A DNA stretch of 64,000 nucleotides from Bacteroidota bacterium (GCA_018818165.1 JAHISP010000006.1:62001-126000); one strand, 5' to 3'; shown: positions 1 to 9,721, counted from the stretch's first letter. Notes: generated by a model not told the origin, from the letters alone. Program-made: numbers and translations.

Positions 1-2
1 AT

Positions 3-1055
3 TATACTGGTGCAAAATATGCGCACGCAGTTTCAAGCGGTTCTACAGCTGTAGCAACACTTCTCGCTGCCGCTGGCATTGGACTTGGAGATGAAATTAT
101 TGTTCCTCCATTTACATTTGTTGCTCCAATTGAAGCAGCTTTTTTAGCTGGAGCGTTACCAATATTTGCAGAAATTGATGAAACTCTTTGCTTAAGTCCA
201 GAAGGAATTGAAGCTGCACTTACTCCCAAAACTAAAGCTGTTTTACTTGTTCACATGCTTGGAACAGCTGCAGATATTGATGGAATTATGGAGGTTTGTA
301 AAAAGCATAATCTAATTTTAATTGAAGATTGTGGACAAGCAATGGGTGCCTTTTGGAAAGGGAAATCAGTTGGATTGTTTGGGAAAGTTGGTTCATTTTC
401 ATTCGATTATTTTAAGATTACAACTTGTGGGGAAGGTGGTGTAATTATTACTAATGATTTGGATATTTATAATAAAATTGATCAAGTAGCAGACCACGGT
501 CACACTCATGAGGGAAATAATAGAGGAATGGAACCTCATCATATTATGGGATTTAATTACAGAATTAGTGAGTTAAGTGCTGCTTTTGGTTTAGCTCAAA
601 TGAGAAAAATTGGTGTTGTAAAAGCTAATAATCAAAAAAATAAAGTTTATTTGAAAAATAGATTAAAAGAAATTCCACAATTAGAATTTAGAGCAAAAGT
701 GGATATTGAAGGCGATTCTGCCGCCACTTTAAATTTCTTTTTACCCACTGCTGATTTAGCGGTAAAAGTTATTGAACAATTTTCGGCTGTTGGAATTAGT
801 GGTGCAGCTTATTGGTTCAAAAATCAATATCACTTCATTAATCAATGGGATCACATAAAGAATTTAAGCTTTCCAGCAAAACTTGCGGTTCACCATTTTG
901 GTGCTCCTCAAGATTATAAAAATCTTCAATTACCAAAATCGCAAGATGTTATGAGCAGATTAGTGTCTTTAGGCATTAGAGCAACATGGACTCAAGAAGA
1001 ACTTGAAATTTTGGGTGATAAAATGGTTAACGCAATTAAAAAAGTAATAGGATAA
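3..1055 (+). CDS. kdnA: 8-amino-3,8-dideoxy-Kdo aminotransferase (KdnA-like, DegT family), 5' truncated by the window
   Basis: This is a PLP-dependent DegT/DnrJ/EryC1/StrS aminotransferase whose reading frame is open from the first bases, so the N-terminus lies outside the window. The fold-defining stretch around the PLP lysine reads SFDYFKITTCGEGG, with the lysine codon at 414-416. The generic DegT family covers many sugar aminotransferases. The specific KdnA call comes from the next gene, two bases downstream, which looks like KdnB. In Shewanella KdnB oxidises C8 of Kdo and KdnA transaminates the product to 8-amino-Kdo, which replaces Kdo in the lipopolysaccharide core. Family assignment is firm; the exact substrate is inferred from the gene pair. 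Confidence 0.85.
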   Translation, partial: YTGAKYAHAVSSGSTAVATLLAAAGIGLGDEIIVPPFTFVAPIEAAFLAGALPIFAEIDETLCLSPEGIEAALTPKTKAVLLVHMLGTAADIDGIMEVCKKHNLILIEDCGQAMGAFWKGKSVGLFGKVGSFSFDYFKITTCGEGGVIITNDLDIYNKIDQVADHGHTHEGNNRGMEPHHIMGFNYRISELSAAFGLAQMRKIGVVKANNQKNKVYLKNRLKEIPQLEFRAKVDIEGDSAATLNFFLPTADLAVKVIEQFSAVGISGAAYWFKNQYHFINQWDHIKNLSFPAKLAVHHFGAPQDYKNLQLPKSQDVMSRLVSLGIRATWTQEELEILGDKMVNAIKKVIG

Positions 1056-1057
1056 AA

Positions 1058-2137
1058 ATGCATAAAAATTTCAAAAATATAGATAAAATTGTATATGGCA
1101 AAGGAGCCTTTAGTCAATTAAATGATATTATTGAACCAATAAGAAAAGAAAACGATAAGTTTTTTGTTTTTGTGGTTGATAAATATTTTGAAGGAAAGGA
1201 ATTAGCAAATAGAATTCCAAACCGCGATGAAGATTTATTAATATTTATTGATGTTGATATCAAGGAACCATACACAGAGCAAATTGATAATCTCAGAGAT
1301 TCAATTTTAGCAAATAATGGACTTCCATCAGGTATTGTTGGAATTGGAGGAGGAAGTATTCTTGATATTGCAAAAGCCACTGCGCTCATGTTCACAAACG
1401 AAGGGTCATCAACTTTGTATCAAGGTTTAGATTTAATTAAAAAACCTGGAATATATCATCTTGGTGTTCCAACAATTTCTGGAACTGGTGCCGAATGTTC
1501 TATGACTGCCGTTTTAACCGGTCCAGAAAAAAAACTTGGTCTTAAATGCGAATGGACTGTTCTTAACCAAGTTATACTTGACCCAGAGCTAATTGCAAGT
1601 GTTCCAACCGATAAATGGTTTTATACTGGAATGGATTGCTATATTCATTGTATCGAATCTGAAAGTGGAATCTTTTATAATGCATACTCAAAAGCTTATG
1701 GAGACCAAGCATTGCAATTATGCCGTGAGGTTTTTGTTAACGAAGGACGTGGACAAAATGATGAGAATAATGAAAAATTAATGATTGCTTCATTATTTGG
1801 TGGATTAAGTTTAACATATTCCGAAGTTGGTGCTTGTCACGCTTTTTCTTATGGATTATCGGTTGTAAAAGGTTACCGACATGGAATTGCTAATTGTATT
1901 GCATTTAATCATCTCAAAGAATTTTATGGTGAAGCAGTTGATGAATTCAGAAATATGTTGGAAATTCATAATATTGACTTACCACAAAACTTAGCTAAAG
2001 ATTGGACTGAAGATGAAATTATGGAAATGTCCAAAATAGCTTATAATTTAACACACATGTGGAACCATGCAATTGGTTTGGATTGGAAACAAAAATGGAC
2101 AGTTGAAGATATTGCAAATTATTATAGAAAAATGTAA
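1058..2137 (+). CDS. kdnB: 3-deoxy-manno-octulosonate 8-oxidase (KdnB-like, iron-dependent alcohol dehydrogenase fold)
   Basis: The 359-residue protein has the iron-containing alcohol dehydrogenase fold: an N-terminal VYGKGAFSQL strand-turn, the glycine-rich nucleotide loop GIGGGSILDIAK, a PTISGTGAE segment, and metal-binding histidines in ACHAFSYGLS and YRHGIAN. Length and motifs match KdnB, which oxidises C8 of Kdo ahead of transamination by KdnA. It follows the aminotransferase by two bases, so the two are co-transcribed. The product sugar, 8-amino-Kdo, is cytoplasmic before activation as a CMP-sugar and use in the outer-membrane core; it is linked to lower negative charge and polymyxin tolerance. 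A general alcohol dehydrogenase is the alternative, made less likely by the partner gene. Confidence 0.82.
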   Translation: MHKNFKNIDKIVYGKGAFSQLNDIIEPIRKENDKFFVFVVDKYFEGKELANRIPNRDEDLLIFIDVDIKEPYTEQIDNLRDSILANNGLPSGIVGIGGGSILDIAKATALMFTNEGSSTLYQGLDLIKKPGIYHLGVPTISGTGAECSMTAVLTGPEKKLGLKCEWTVLNQVILDPELIASVPTDKWFYTGMDCYIHCIESESGIFYNAYSKAYGDQALQLCREVFVNEGRGQNDENNEKLMIASLFGGLSLTYSEVGACHAFSYGLSVVKGYRHGIANCIAFNHLKEFYGEAVDEFRNMLEIHNIDLPQNLAKDWTEDEIMEMSKIAYNLTHMWNHAIGLDWKQKWTVEDIANYYRKM

Positions 2138-2187
2138 TTGTAGTTCGCTTTTAATAACAGAATTTAGTAAAAAACAAAAGGTGAAAA

Positions 2188-3033
2188 ATGAAAAAAATGA
2201 TGCTGTTACTGTCGTTCCTAGCTTTAAATTTTTTATTTGCTCAAGAAGTAGATACAACAATAAATAAGTGGACTCCATCCCTAATTGCTTCGGCTAATTT
2301 AAGTCAAGTTGCATTTAATAACTGGACAAAAGGTGGCGAAAATTCACTTGCGTATTCTTTTGGAGTTGACTGGGGAATGGCTTATAAAGCTTCGGGTTGG
2401 TCGTTCAAAAATCAATTAAAAGGTGAATGGGGACAATCAAAAACTGGTTCAGATGAAGCAAAAATAACTTCCAACAATATATTTAACGAAACAGTATTCT
2501 TCTATAATCCAGGTTGGCTTTTTGAACCTTATGCAAGTAATTTAATACGTACACCAATAACAAATGGCTTCAATTATGATGTAATTCCAAAGGAACAGAT
2601 AGTTGCATTTTTTGATCCTGGTTATATTACACAATCAATTGGGTTTTCATATGATAAATCCGAAGTTATTAAAACCAGATTGGGTTTTGCATTAGAGGAA
2701 AGTTTTGCCGATAAATTTGCTCTTCATTATACAGATGATCCAGAAACTATAAATGAAATTGAAAAGTTTAAATTTGAAACGGGTATCGAAAGTATAACAG
2801 ATGTTAAATATGAAATTGTGGAAAATGTTTTGTATAAAGGCAAACTAAGACTTTTTTCAGCGTTTGATAGACTTGATACTTGGGATGTTTCAATGGATAA
2901 CTCATTTACAGCCAAAGTTAACAACTGGTTAAATGTTAGTTTTACTTATTTAGTTATTCATAAAGTTAGCGAATCGTTAAAAACTCAAACACAGCAAGCA
3001 CTTCAAGTTGGAGTTGTTTATAGCTTGTTCTAA
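2188..3033 (+). CDS. DUF3078 outer-membrane beta-barrel protein
   Basis: A 281-residue exported protein with a signal peptide (MKKMMLLLSFLALNFLFAQ) and no other hydrophobic helix. The mature part begins with the conserved block FNNWTKGGENS near residues 43-53 and continues as alternating aromatic/polar strands ending in a C-terminal VGVVYSLF, typical of an outer-membrane barrel. This matches DUF3078, a family of unknown role common in Bacteroidota. It starts 50 bases after kdnB and may share its transcript, which would place it with outer-membrane assembly functions, but that is only context. A perfect 14-bp hairpin follows it at 3066-3106. Confidence 0.8.
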   Translation: MKKMMLLLSFLALNFLFAQEVDTTINKWTPSLIASANLSQVAFNNWTKGGENSLAYSFGVDWGMAYKASGWSFKNQLKGEWGQSKTGSDEAKITSNNIFNETVFFYNPGWLFEPYASNLIRTPITNGFNYDVIPKEQIVAFFDPGYITQSIGFSYDKSEVIKTRLGFALEESFADKFALHYTDDPETINEIEKFKFETGIESITDVKYEIVENVLYKGKLRLFSAFDRLDTWDVSMDNSFTAKVNNWLNVSFTYLVIHKVSESLKTQTQQALQVGVVYSLF

Positions 3034-3051
3034 ATGAAGTTCTTATTTTTT

Positions 3052-3106
3052 CTTAATCTTAATCTTAATCTTAATCTAATCCTCTCCTTGGGTTAGATTA
3101 AGATTA
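3052..3106. repeat. TTAATC tandem repeat running into a 14-bp hairpin
   Basis: Four near-perfect head-to-tail copies of a 6-base unit (TTAATC) occupy about 3053-3077. The last two units form the left arm (3066-3079) of a perfect 14-bp stem with 3093-3106; the loop is 13 bases. It lies between the DUF3078 gene and uvrA and could end transcription, but there is no strong T-run after the stem. Loose copies of the same unit recur at 21399-21440. Confidence 0.7.
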
Positions 3107-3191
3107 GAAAGTAATTACAAAAAAATCTCACAATTATTTCACCAAATTCAACAATATTTTGTACTTTGTATCTCCATTTTAGAAAGTATTT

Positions 3192-5978
3192 ATGACAGAA
3201 AAATCAAAAAAAATATCTAATCAAAACATAGTTGTGAAGGGTGCTCGTCAGCATAATTTAAAAAATATTGATATTGAGCTTCCACGCAACAAATTAACTG
3301 TTGTTACAGGTGTTAGCGGCAGTGGTAAATCATCTTTAGTTTTTGATACAATTTACGCAGAAGGACAGCGTAGATATGTGGAATCACTTTCCTCATATGC
3401 CCGCCAATTTTTGGAAAGAATGAGCAAACCTGACGTAGATTTAATTTCTGGAATTAGTCCTGCAGTTGCAATTGAACAGAAAAAAGGAATTCGTAATCCT
3501 CGTTCAACAGTTGGAACAACAACAGAAATTTACGATTACCTTCGTTTATTATATGCGCGCATTGGAAAAACAATTTGTTTCGATTGCGGTAAAGAAGTGA
3601 AAAAAGATTCGGTAATGTCAATAACGGATTGGCTTGAAACTAAAGAGGAAGGCGAAAAGTTTTTTATTGGATTTCCAATTCACGAACATGAAGGAAGGAC
3701 TATTAAAGAAGAATTAGAACTTCTAAAAAAACGCGGATTTTTCCGAATATTTAACAAAAATAAAATTATCGATTTAAATGAAACTTATTCTGTTCCACGC
3801 TCAAAAAAAAATCTTGTAGTAGTAGTTGATAGATTTAAAATTAAAAAAGGGAAAGTCCGAGAACTACTTGCGGATTCAATTGAAACCACGTTTAAAGAAG
3901 GAGAAGGCAGGCTTTCGGTAATTGGAATTGATACAAATATAGTGCAAAATTTTACACAATTTTATGAATGTTGTGGAATTAAATACGAAGAACCTGAACC
4001 TAGATTTTTTTCATTTAATAATCCTTTTGGGGCTTGTCCAGTTTGTCAAGGCTTTGGAAAAACAGTTGGATTTGATGAAGAATTAATAATCCCAAATCCA
4101 AAATTAACTTTGCTTGAAGGAGCAATTGCCCCCTGGCGAACTGTTAAATTTAGTAAATATTTAAGAGATTTGGTTCGGGTGGCAAGCGAAGTTAAAATGC
4201 CATTAAACACTCCTTTTGAAAAATTAACAAAAGTTGAAAGAAATTTAGTATTTAACGGCTTTAGTGGTTTCATAGGTATTAATAAATTCTTTGAAAAACT
4301 GGAATCAAAAACCTATAAAATGCACATTCGTATTTTGCTAAGTAAATACAGAGGCTACACAGAATGCCGAGCTTGTAAAGGTTCACGAATTAGACGCGAG
4401 GCATTGCAGGTTAAGGTAGGAAATAAATCATTAGATGAAATTGTAAAACTATCAATAGGAAAAACAAGTCTGTTTTTTAATTCACTCGAATTATCAAACT
4501 ATGATAAAACCGTTGGTGAAAGAGTTTTGCTGGAAATTCAAAAACGACTTTCATTTTTAAATCAAGTTGGATTAGGATATTTATCACTTGACAGATTAAG
4601 CAGCACTCTATCTGGCGGTGAAATGCAGCGAATTAATCTTGCAACTTCACTTGGTTCAGCGTTAATGGGCACTTTATACGTTTTGGATGAACCAAGTATT
4701 GGCTTACATCCACGAGACAATGCAAAATTAATAAATATATTAAAATCATTACGCGATATTGGTAACACAGTTTTAGTTGTTGAACACGATTCTGAAATGA
4801 TGCGCGAAGCTGATTTAATTGTTGATATGGGTCCACTTGCTGGCGTTAATGGCGGAGAAATAATTGCAATTGATAATTATGCTGGAATTATAAAAAATGA
4901 AAAATCACTTACTGGCAAATATCTTTCTGGCAAAATGAAAATCCCAATTCCTAAACAGAGAAACCTGAAAGAGACAAAATCTATTTCAATTATTGGAGCT
5001 TCGGAAAATAATTTAAAAGATATAAATGTTGAAATTCCACTAAATAAATTTGTTGTTGTCACTGGTGTTAGTGGCTCTGGTAAAAGCACTTTAATACACG
5101 AAGTTCTTTATGGCGGAATTGTAAAAGCATTTGGCGGTAATCCAAATTCGATAGGAAAATTTAAAGAAATTAGAGGTACACAGTATATTCATGAAATTGA
5201 AATTGTTGACCAAACACCAATTGGAAAATCACCTCGATCAAATCCAATAAGTTATGTAAAAGGTTTTGAGCAAATAAGAGAACTTTTTTCGCAAACTCCA
5301 CAAGCTCGGGCAAGAGGATATAAACCAGGATATTTTTCATTTAACGTTTCTGGTGGAAGGTGTGAAACTTGTTCTGGTGATGGTTTTGTGAAAATTGAAA
5401 TGCAATTTCTTGCTGATCTTTATCTTGAATGTGAAGATTGTGCAGGAACTCGTTTCAAAAAGGAAGTCCGCGAAATAACATATAAAGGAAAGAATATAGT
5501 TGATGTACTTGATATGACAGTTGATGAAGCAATTACATATTTCGAAAACACTCCTAAAATTTTGAAATATTTAACCGTTCTAGAGCAAGTTGGATTAGGT
5601 TACATAAAACTTGGACAGCCCTCCAACACTCTTTCTGGTGGCGAGGCTCAACGAATAAAATTAGCGCTGCATCTTTCCACACAAAAAGAAAAACGCCACA
5701 CACTATTTATTTTTGATGAACCAACAACTGGTCTCCATTTTCACGATATAAATAAATTGCTAGAAAGCTTTTATCTACTGCTCGAAAAAAACAATTCTGT
5801 TGTTATTATTGAGCATAATCTGGATGTAATAAAATGTGCGGATTATGTAATTGATTTAGGTCCAGAAGCAGGTGATAATGGCGGTGAAATTGTTGCTGTT
5901 GGAACTCCAGAAGAAATTGTGAAAAATGATAAATCACACACTGGACGTTATTTGAAAGAGTGTTTGAATTTGGGTTAA
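3192..5978 (+). CDS. uvrA: UvrABC excinuclease subunit A
   Basis: UvrA finds bulky DNA lesions and loads UvrB in nucleotide excision repair; it acts in the cytoplasm as a dimer. The 928-residue product has the two-ABC-domain layout: Walker A motifs GVSGSGKS at 40-47 and 625-632, two LSGGE signatures, and two Walker B stretches (LYVLDEPSIGLHPRD and LFIFDEPTTGLHF). Zinc-binding Cys pairs are visible at CFDC, CPVC/CRAC and CETC/CEDC. Length agrees with the bacterial norm of about 940. It is a stand-alone transcription unit bordered by hairpins. Confidence 0.98.
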   Translation: MTEKSKKISNQNIVVKGARQHNLKNIDIELPRNKLTVVTGVSGSGKSSLVFDTIYAEGQRRYVESLSSYARQFLERMSKPDVDLISGISPAVAIEQKKGIRNPRSTVGTTTEIYDYLRLLYARIGKTICFDCGKEVKKDSVMSITDWLETKEEGEKFFIGFPIHEHEGRTIKEELELLKKRGFFRIFNKNKIIDLNETYSVPRSKKNLVVVVDRFKIKKGKVRELLADSIETTFKEGEGRLSVIGIDTNIVQNFTQFYECCGIKYEEPEPRFFSFNNPFGACPVCQGFGKTVGFDEELIIPNPKLTLLEGAIAPWRTVKFSKYLRDLVRVASEVKMPLNTPFEKLTKVERNLVFNGFSGFIGINKFFEKLESKTYKMHIRILLSKYRGYTECRACKGSRIRREALQVKVGNKSLDEIVKLSIGKTSLFFNSLELSNYDKTVGERVLLEIQKRLSFLNQVGLGYLSLDRLSSTLSGGEMQRINLATSLGSALMGTLYVLDEPSIGLHPRDNAKLINILKSLRDIGNTVLVVEHDSEMMREADLIVDMGPLAGVNGGEIIAIDNYAGIIKNEKSLTGKYLSGKMKIPIPKQRNLKETKSISIIGASENNLKDINVEIPLNKFVVVTGVSGSGKSTLIHEVLYGGIVKAFGGNPNSIGKFKEIRGTQYIHEIEIVDQTPIGKSPRSNPISYVKGFEQIRELFSQTPQARARGYKPGYFSFNVSGGRCETCSGDGFVKIEMQFLADLYLECEDCAGTRFKKEVREITYKGKNIVDVLDMTVDEAITYFENTPKILKYLTVLEQVGLGYIKLGQPSNTLSGGEAQRIKLALHLSTQKEKRHTLFIFDEPTTGLHFHDINKLLESFYLLLEKNNSVVIIEHNLDVIKCADYVIDLGPEAGDNGGEIVAVGTPEEIVKNDKSHTGRYLKECLNLG

Positions 5979-6045
5979 ATTAAAAATAAAATTAACTTAT
6001 AAATGGAAATAACAAAAACTTTTCAATACATATAAGGAGATTCAT

Positions 6046-6543
6046 ATGCCAACGACAACCGAAAATTTAAAGGAAGCATTTGCAGGCGAAAGTCAAGCAA
6101 ACCAAAAGTACAGAGCATTTGCGGTAAAAGCTGAAAAAGATGGTTTTGCTAACATTGCAAAATTATTTAGAACAACTGCTGAAGCAGAAAGAATTCATGC
6201 TGAAGGACATTTAAAAGCACTTGATAAAGTTGGTTCGACATTAGAAAACCTAAGAGAAGCTATCAGTGGTGAAACATACGAATTTGAAGAAATGTATCCT
6301 CCAATGTATGAACAAGCCGAAGCTGAAGGACATAAAGCAAAAAGAATGTTCAAATGGGCTGTTGAAGCTGAACAAGTTCACGCAAAACTTTATGCACTAG
6401 CACTAGAGGCAGCTCAAAATGGAAAAGATCTTGATGTAAATGATTTTTATCTTTGTCCAATTTGTGGACATATTGAGTTTGGCGAAGCTCCAGAAAAATG
6501 CCCTATTTGTGGTGTTTCAGGTGATAAATACGTTCAAGTATAG
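6046..6543 (+). CDS. Rubrerythrin
   Basis: A 165-residue non-heme iron peroxidase of the oxidative-stress response in anaerobes and microaerophiles. The N-terminal ferritin-like four-helix part carries the diiron carboxylates (FAGESQANQKYR, AEAERIHAEGH, EAEQVHAKLY). The C-terminal rubredoxin-like part carries two Cys pairs (CPICGH and CPICG). It has a strong Shine-Dalgarno (AAGGAGA) six bases before ATG and its own terminator, so it is likely monocistronic. It implies exposure to peroxide in an otherwise low-oxygen lifestyle. Confidence 0.95.
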   Translation: MPTTTENLKEAFAGESQANQKYRAFAVKAEKDGFANIAKLFRTTAEAERIHAEGHLKALDKVGSTLENLREAISGETYEFEEMYPPMYEQAEAEGHKAKRMFKWAVEAEQVHAKLYALALEAAQNGKDLDVNDFYLCPICGHIEFGEAPEKCPICGVSGDKYVQV

Positions 6544-6552
6544 TTTTATTTT

Positions 6553-6580
6553 AAGAGGGATTTAATTCCCTCTTTTTATT
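6553..6580 (+). terminator. Rho-independent terminator after rubrerythrin
   Basis: An 8-bp perfect stem (6553-6560 with 6567-6574), a 6-base loop, then a T-rich tract, starting nine bases after the stop codon. Confidence 0.9.
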
Positions 6581-6658
6581 TAGCTTTTATTCTCGTTAGA
6601 ACTATATCTTCAAAATAATAATTCACAAAAAACATTTAATAATTTTGGGAATAGCATT

Positions 6659-7357
6659 ATGGAAAAGACTAAAAAAGAGAGTTTTAAAAGCATTTTAAAA
6701 ACATCCGCATATTGGATAATATTCTTGTTTCTATTTTACTTGGGGATAGGATATTTTCTAATTCCACCAGTCGTAAAATCGAAAATTATAAAAGTAATTA
6801 ATAACAAATCTGATAGAGAAACAACTATAGAAAGTGTATCATTTAATCCTTTCACTATGGCTTTTTCAATTGAAGATATTGTGCTAAACGACAAAAGAAG
6901 AGGTTTCGTTTTAAACTGTAACGAATTCTATATCAATTTGAACTTCCTTTCCATATTAAAAAAAGACATTGAACTTGAAAATATAAAACTTAGCAATACT
7001 GAATTATCACTTAAAAAGGAAAATGAGACATTCAATTTTTTAAATCTAATGAATAACATTTTGGGAAAAATGGATTCGACAAAATCACATAATGAATGGA
7101 ATATTGTTATTCGCGAACTTACTACTGAAAATTTAGGAATTGTATTGATTGAAAACTCAGAAATAAAAGCTAGAATTGATAGCATAAATATTGAATTATC
7201 AAATATTTATCCATTAACACAGGATTCAACAAAAGTAGAAATAGCTGCAGATTCTCCAGAAAAAGCAAGCTTTGAAGCTCTATTTACTAATATGAATCTT
7301 TATTTGAGTATAAAAATTCCTACTGATACATTGGCTTTGGAGCAAATCAATAACTGA
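6659..7357 (+). CDS. Short DUF748/AsmA-like membrane-anchored protein
   Basis: A 232-residue protein with one N-terminal membrane segment (about residues 17-35) and a periplasmic domain. The start resembles DUF748, an AsmA-like family: a hydrophobic helix, then LIPPVVKSKI, then VSFNPFTMAFSIEDI, FYINLNFLSILKKDIEL and a FNFLNLMNN stretch, in the usual order. DUF748 proteins are normally around 1000 residues and are thought to bridge lipids between the membranes. Here only the first repeat-like portion exists, and the protein ends cleanly at a stop. Either it is a natural short paralogue or the remains of a longer gene; no homologous downstream sequence is seen before 7502. Confidence 0.65.
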   Translation: MEKTKKESFKSILKTSAYWIIFLFLFYLGIGYFLIPPVVKSKIIKVINNKSDRETTIESVSFNPFTMAFSIEDIVLNDKRRGFVLNCNEFYINLNFLSILKKDIELENIKLSNTELSLKKENETFNFLNLMNNILGKMDSTKSHNEWNIVIRELTTENLGIVLIENSEIKARIDSINIELSNIYPLTQDSTKVEIAADSPEKASFEALFTNMNLYLSIKIPTDTLALEQINN

Positions 7358-7501
7358 AACTAGCTTTTTTGAGACTATTTCTCATTCATGTAATATTAAA
7401 AATCTAAAAATTATTTTTTCTAAACGTTATCCTCATTTGCGGAAAATCCTATTAATTTTTTTAATTTGAATTATTAAAAAATAAAATAAAAGGAATAATC
7501 T

Positions 7502-9601
7502 ATGAAGGTCAAAATTATGGCAATATTATTTACAACATTACTTTTTGCAAGTTGCAGTAATGAAGTTAAAAATCCACTACTTGATAAATGGGATACTCCA
7601 TTTGAAACACCACCATTTGAACAGATTAAAGAAGACAACTATTTGCCAGCATTTTATGAAACAATGAAACTACATAATGCTGAGATTGATGCAATAGTAA
7701 ATAATTCTGAAGCTCCCACATTTGAAAACACAATAGTAGCTCTTGAAAACAGCGGTTTTCTTCTTACAAGAGTAAATAGAGTTTTTAGTGCAATGAATGA
7801 ATCAATGAATAGTGACAAAATCCAAGAAATTGCAAAAGAGATTTATCCAAAACTATCTGAGCATGATGATAATATTAATATGAATCCAGCTCTCTTTACT
7901 AAAATAAAATCACTTTATGAAAAGAAAGATGAATTAAACCTTAATAAAGAACAAATGATTGTTTTGAAAAATTACTATAAAGATTTTATCCGCGGTGGCG
8001 CAAATTTAAACACAGATGATAAAGCAAGATTTAGCAAAATAAATGGCGAGCTTTCTTCACTTGCCATACAGTTTGGAGATAATGTTCTAAAAGAAACAAA
8101 TAAATTTGAATTGGTAATTGATAACAAAGATGATTTAGCTGGACTTCCAGAAAGTGCAGTTGCAAATGCTGCTGAGACTGCCGCAAGCAAAGGACAAACA
8201 GGAAAATGGATTTTTACAATTCAGAAACCAAGCATGATTCCTTTTATTCAATATTCAACTAATAGAGCATTAAGAGAAAAAATATATTCTGCATATTTTA
8301 TGAAAGGTGATAATAACGATGAGTTAGATAATAAAAACATACTGCTCAAAATAGTTAACTTAAGATTAGAAAGAGCAAAGCTTTTAGGATTTAATTCCCA
8401 CGCAGATTTTGTGCTTGATGAGCAAATGGCAAAAAATCCTAGTAATGTTTATATGCTTTTAGAAAAAGTTTTAACTCCTGCTCTTAAACGCGCTGAAGAA
8501 GAAAGAGCGGAAATGCAAGAAATGATTAAGAAGGAAGGGAATAATTTTAAACTTGAATCGTGGGATTGGTTCTATTATTCTGAAAAAGTAAAAAAAGAGA
8601 AATACGATCTTGATGAAAATGATTTACGTCCTTATTTTGAAGTAAACAATGTTATAAAAGGAGTTTTTGGATTAGCAACAACACTTTTTGGAATTCAATT
8701 TGAAGAACGAAACGATATACAAAAATATCATCCAGATGTAAAAGTTTTTGAAGTTAAAGAAGCAGATGGTAAACATATAGGAATTTTATATACTGATTAC
8801 TTTCCTCGCGATAGTAAACGTTCTGGCGCTTGGATGGATGAATTCCGTCGTCAGTATAAAAAAGATGGCGAAATGATTACACCAATAATTTATAATGTTG
8901 GAAATTTTTCAAAACCAAGTGGCGACAAACCAGCGCTGCTAAGTCTTGACGAAGTTTTAACATTATTTCATGAATTTGGGCACGCAATGCATGGAATGCT
9001 TTCAAACTGTACTTACGAATCGGTTGCAGGAACCGAAACTCCACGTGACTTTGTTGAGTTTCCATCGCAAGTAATGGAAAATTGGGCTTTGCAACCAGAA
9101 GTATTAAAAACTTATGCAACACATTATGAAAATGGTGAAGTAATTCCAGTTGAGTTAGTTAATAAAATTGAAAACGCTTCTAAATTTAATCAAGGATTTG
9201 CTACAACCGAGTATCTTGCAGCATCATTCCTGGATATGGATTGGCATACAATTACTGAACCAGTTACTATTGATGTAAACACTTTTGAGAATAATTCAAT
9301 GAATAAAATTGGTCTCATTCCTGAAATTAAACCTCGTTACAGAAGTACGTATTTTAATCATATTTTTTCTGGTGATTATTCATCTGGATATTACAGCTAT
9401 ATTTGGGCGGAAGTTCTTGATGCTGACGCGTTTGCAGCATTTAAAAGTAGTGGTGATATTTTTAATCCAGAATTAGCAAAGAAATATCGCGAATTTATTC
9501 TTTCTGCTGGTGGAACTGATGACGCAATGGAATTATATAAAAAATTCAGAGGTACAGAACCAGGTATTGAACCACTTCTTGAACGAAGAGGATTAAACTA
9601 A
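7502..9601 (+). CDS. dcp: M3-family oligopeptidase / peptidyl-dipeptidase lipoprotein (Dcp-like)
   Basis: A zinc metallopeptidase of family M3 (oligopeptidase A / Dcp type) that trims short peptides. The zinc motif HEFGH lies at residues 490-494, and the third ligand lies about 25 residues on, within ESVAGTETPRDFVEFPSQ. Length (699) matches Dcp. The N-terminus has a lipoprotein signal with Cys18 in the lipobox (LLFASC), so the enzyme is anchored in the envelope, unlike cytoplasmic enterobacterial homologues. It is a single-gene unit closed by a strong terminator at 9614-9646. Whether it releases dipeptides or cuts internally cannot be told from the sequence. Confidence 0.93.
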   Translation: MKVKIMAILFTTLLFASCSNEVKNPLLDKWDTPFETPPFEQIKEDNYLPAFYETMKLHNAEIDAIVNNSEAPTFENTIVALENSGFLLTRVNRVFSAMNESMNSDKIQEIAKEIYPKLSEHDDNINMNPALFTKIKSLYEKKDELNLNKEQMIVLKNYYKDFIRGGANLNTDDKARFSKINGELSSLAIQFGDNVLKETNKFELVIDNKDDLAGLPESAVANAAETAASKGQTGKWIFTIQKPSMIPFIQYSTNRALREKIYSAYFMKGDNNDELDNKNILLKIVNLRLERAKLLGFNSHADFVLDEQMAKNPSNVYMLLEKVLTPALKRAEEERAEMQEMIKKEGNNFKLESWDWFYYSEKVKKEKYDLDENDLRPYFEVNNVIKGVFGLATTLFGIQFEERNDIQKYHPDVKVFEVKEADGKHIGILYTDYFPRDSKRSGAWMDEFRRQYKKDGEMITPIIYNVGNFSKPSGDKPALLSLDEVLTLFHEFGHAMHGMLSNCTYESVAGTETPRDFVEFPSQVMENWALQPEVLKTYATHYENGEVIPVELVNKIENASKFNQGFATTEYLAASFLDMDWHTITEPVTIDVNTFENNSMNKIGLIPEIKPRYRSTYFNHIFSGDYSSGYYSYIWAEVLDADAFAAFKSSGDIFNPELAKKYREFILSAGGTDDAMELYKKFRGTEPGIEPLLERRGLN

Positions 9602-9613
9602 AATATTAATTTC

Positions 9614-9646
9614 AAACACGGATTGTTTTTAAAGCAATCCGTGTTT
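9614..9646 (+). terminator. Terminator after the M3 peptidase
   Basis: A 12-bp perfect stem (9614-9625 with 9635-9646) with a 9-base loop, 12 bases past the stop codon. Confidence 0.85.
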
Positions 9647-9721
9647 AATCTATCTTTCACTTTATTGGTCTCGGCAGAGTTAAAACAATGCTCTTAAGTG
9701 TATCTTGCTTTAACTTTTAAA

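Noticed and set aside
3052-3106. CRISPR array
   Set aside because: Six-base units without spacers and no cas genes in the window.
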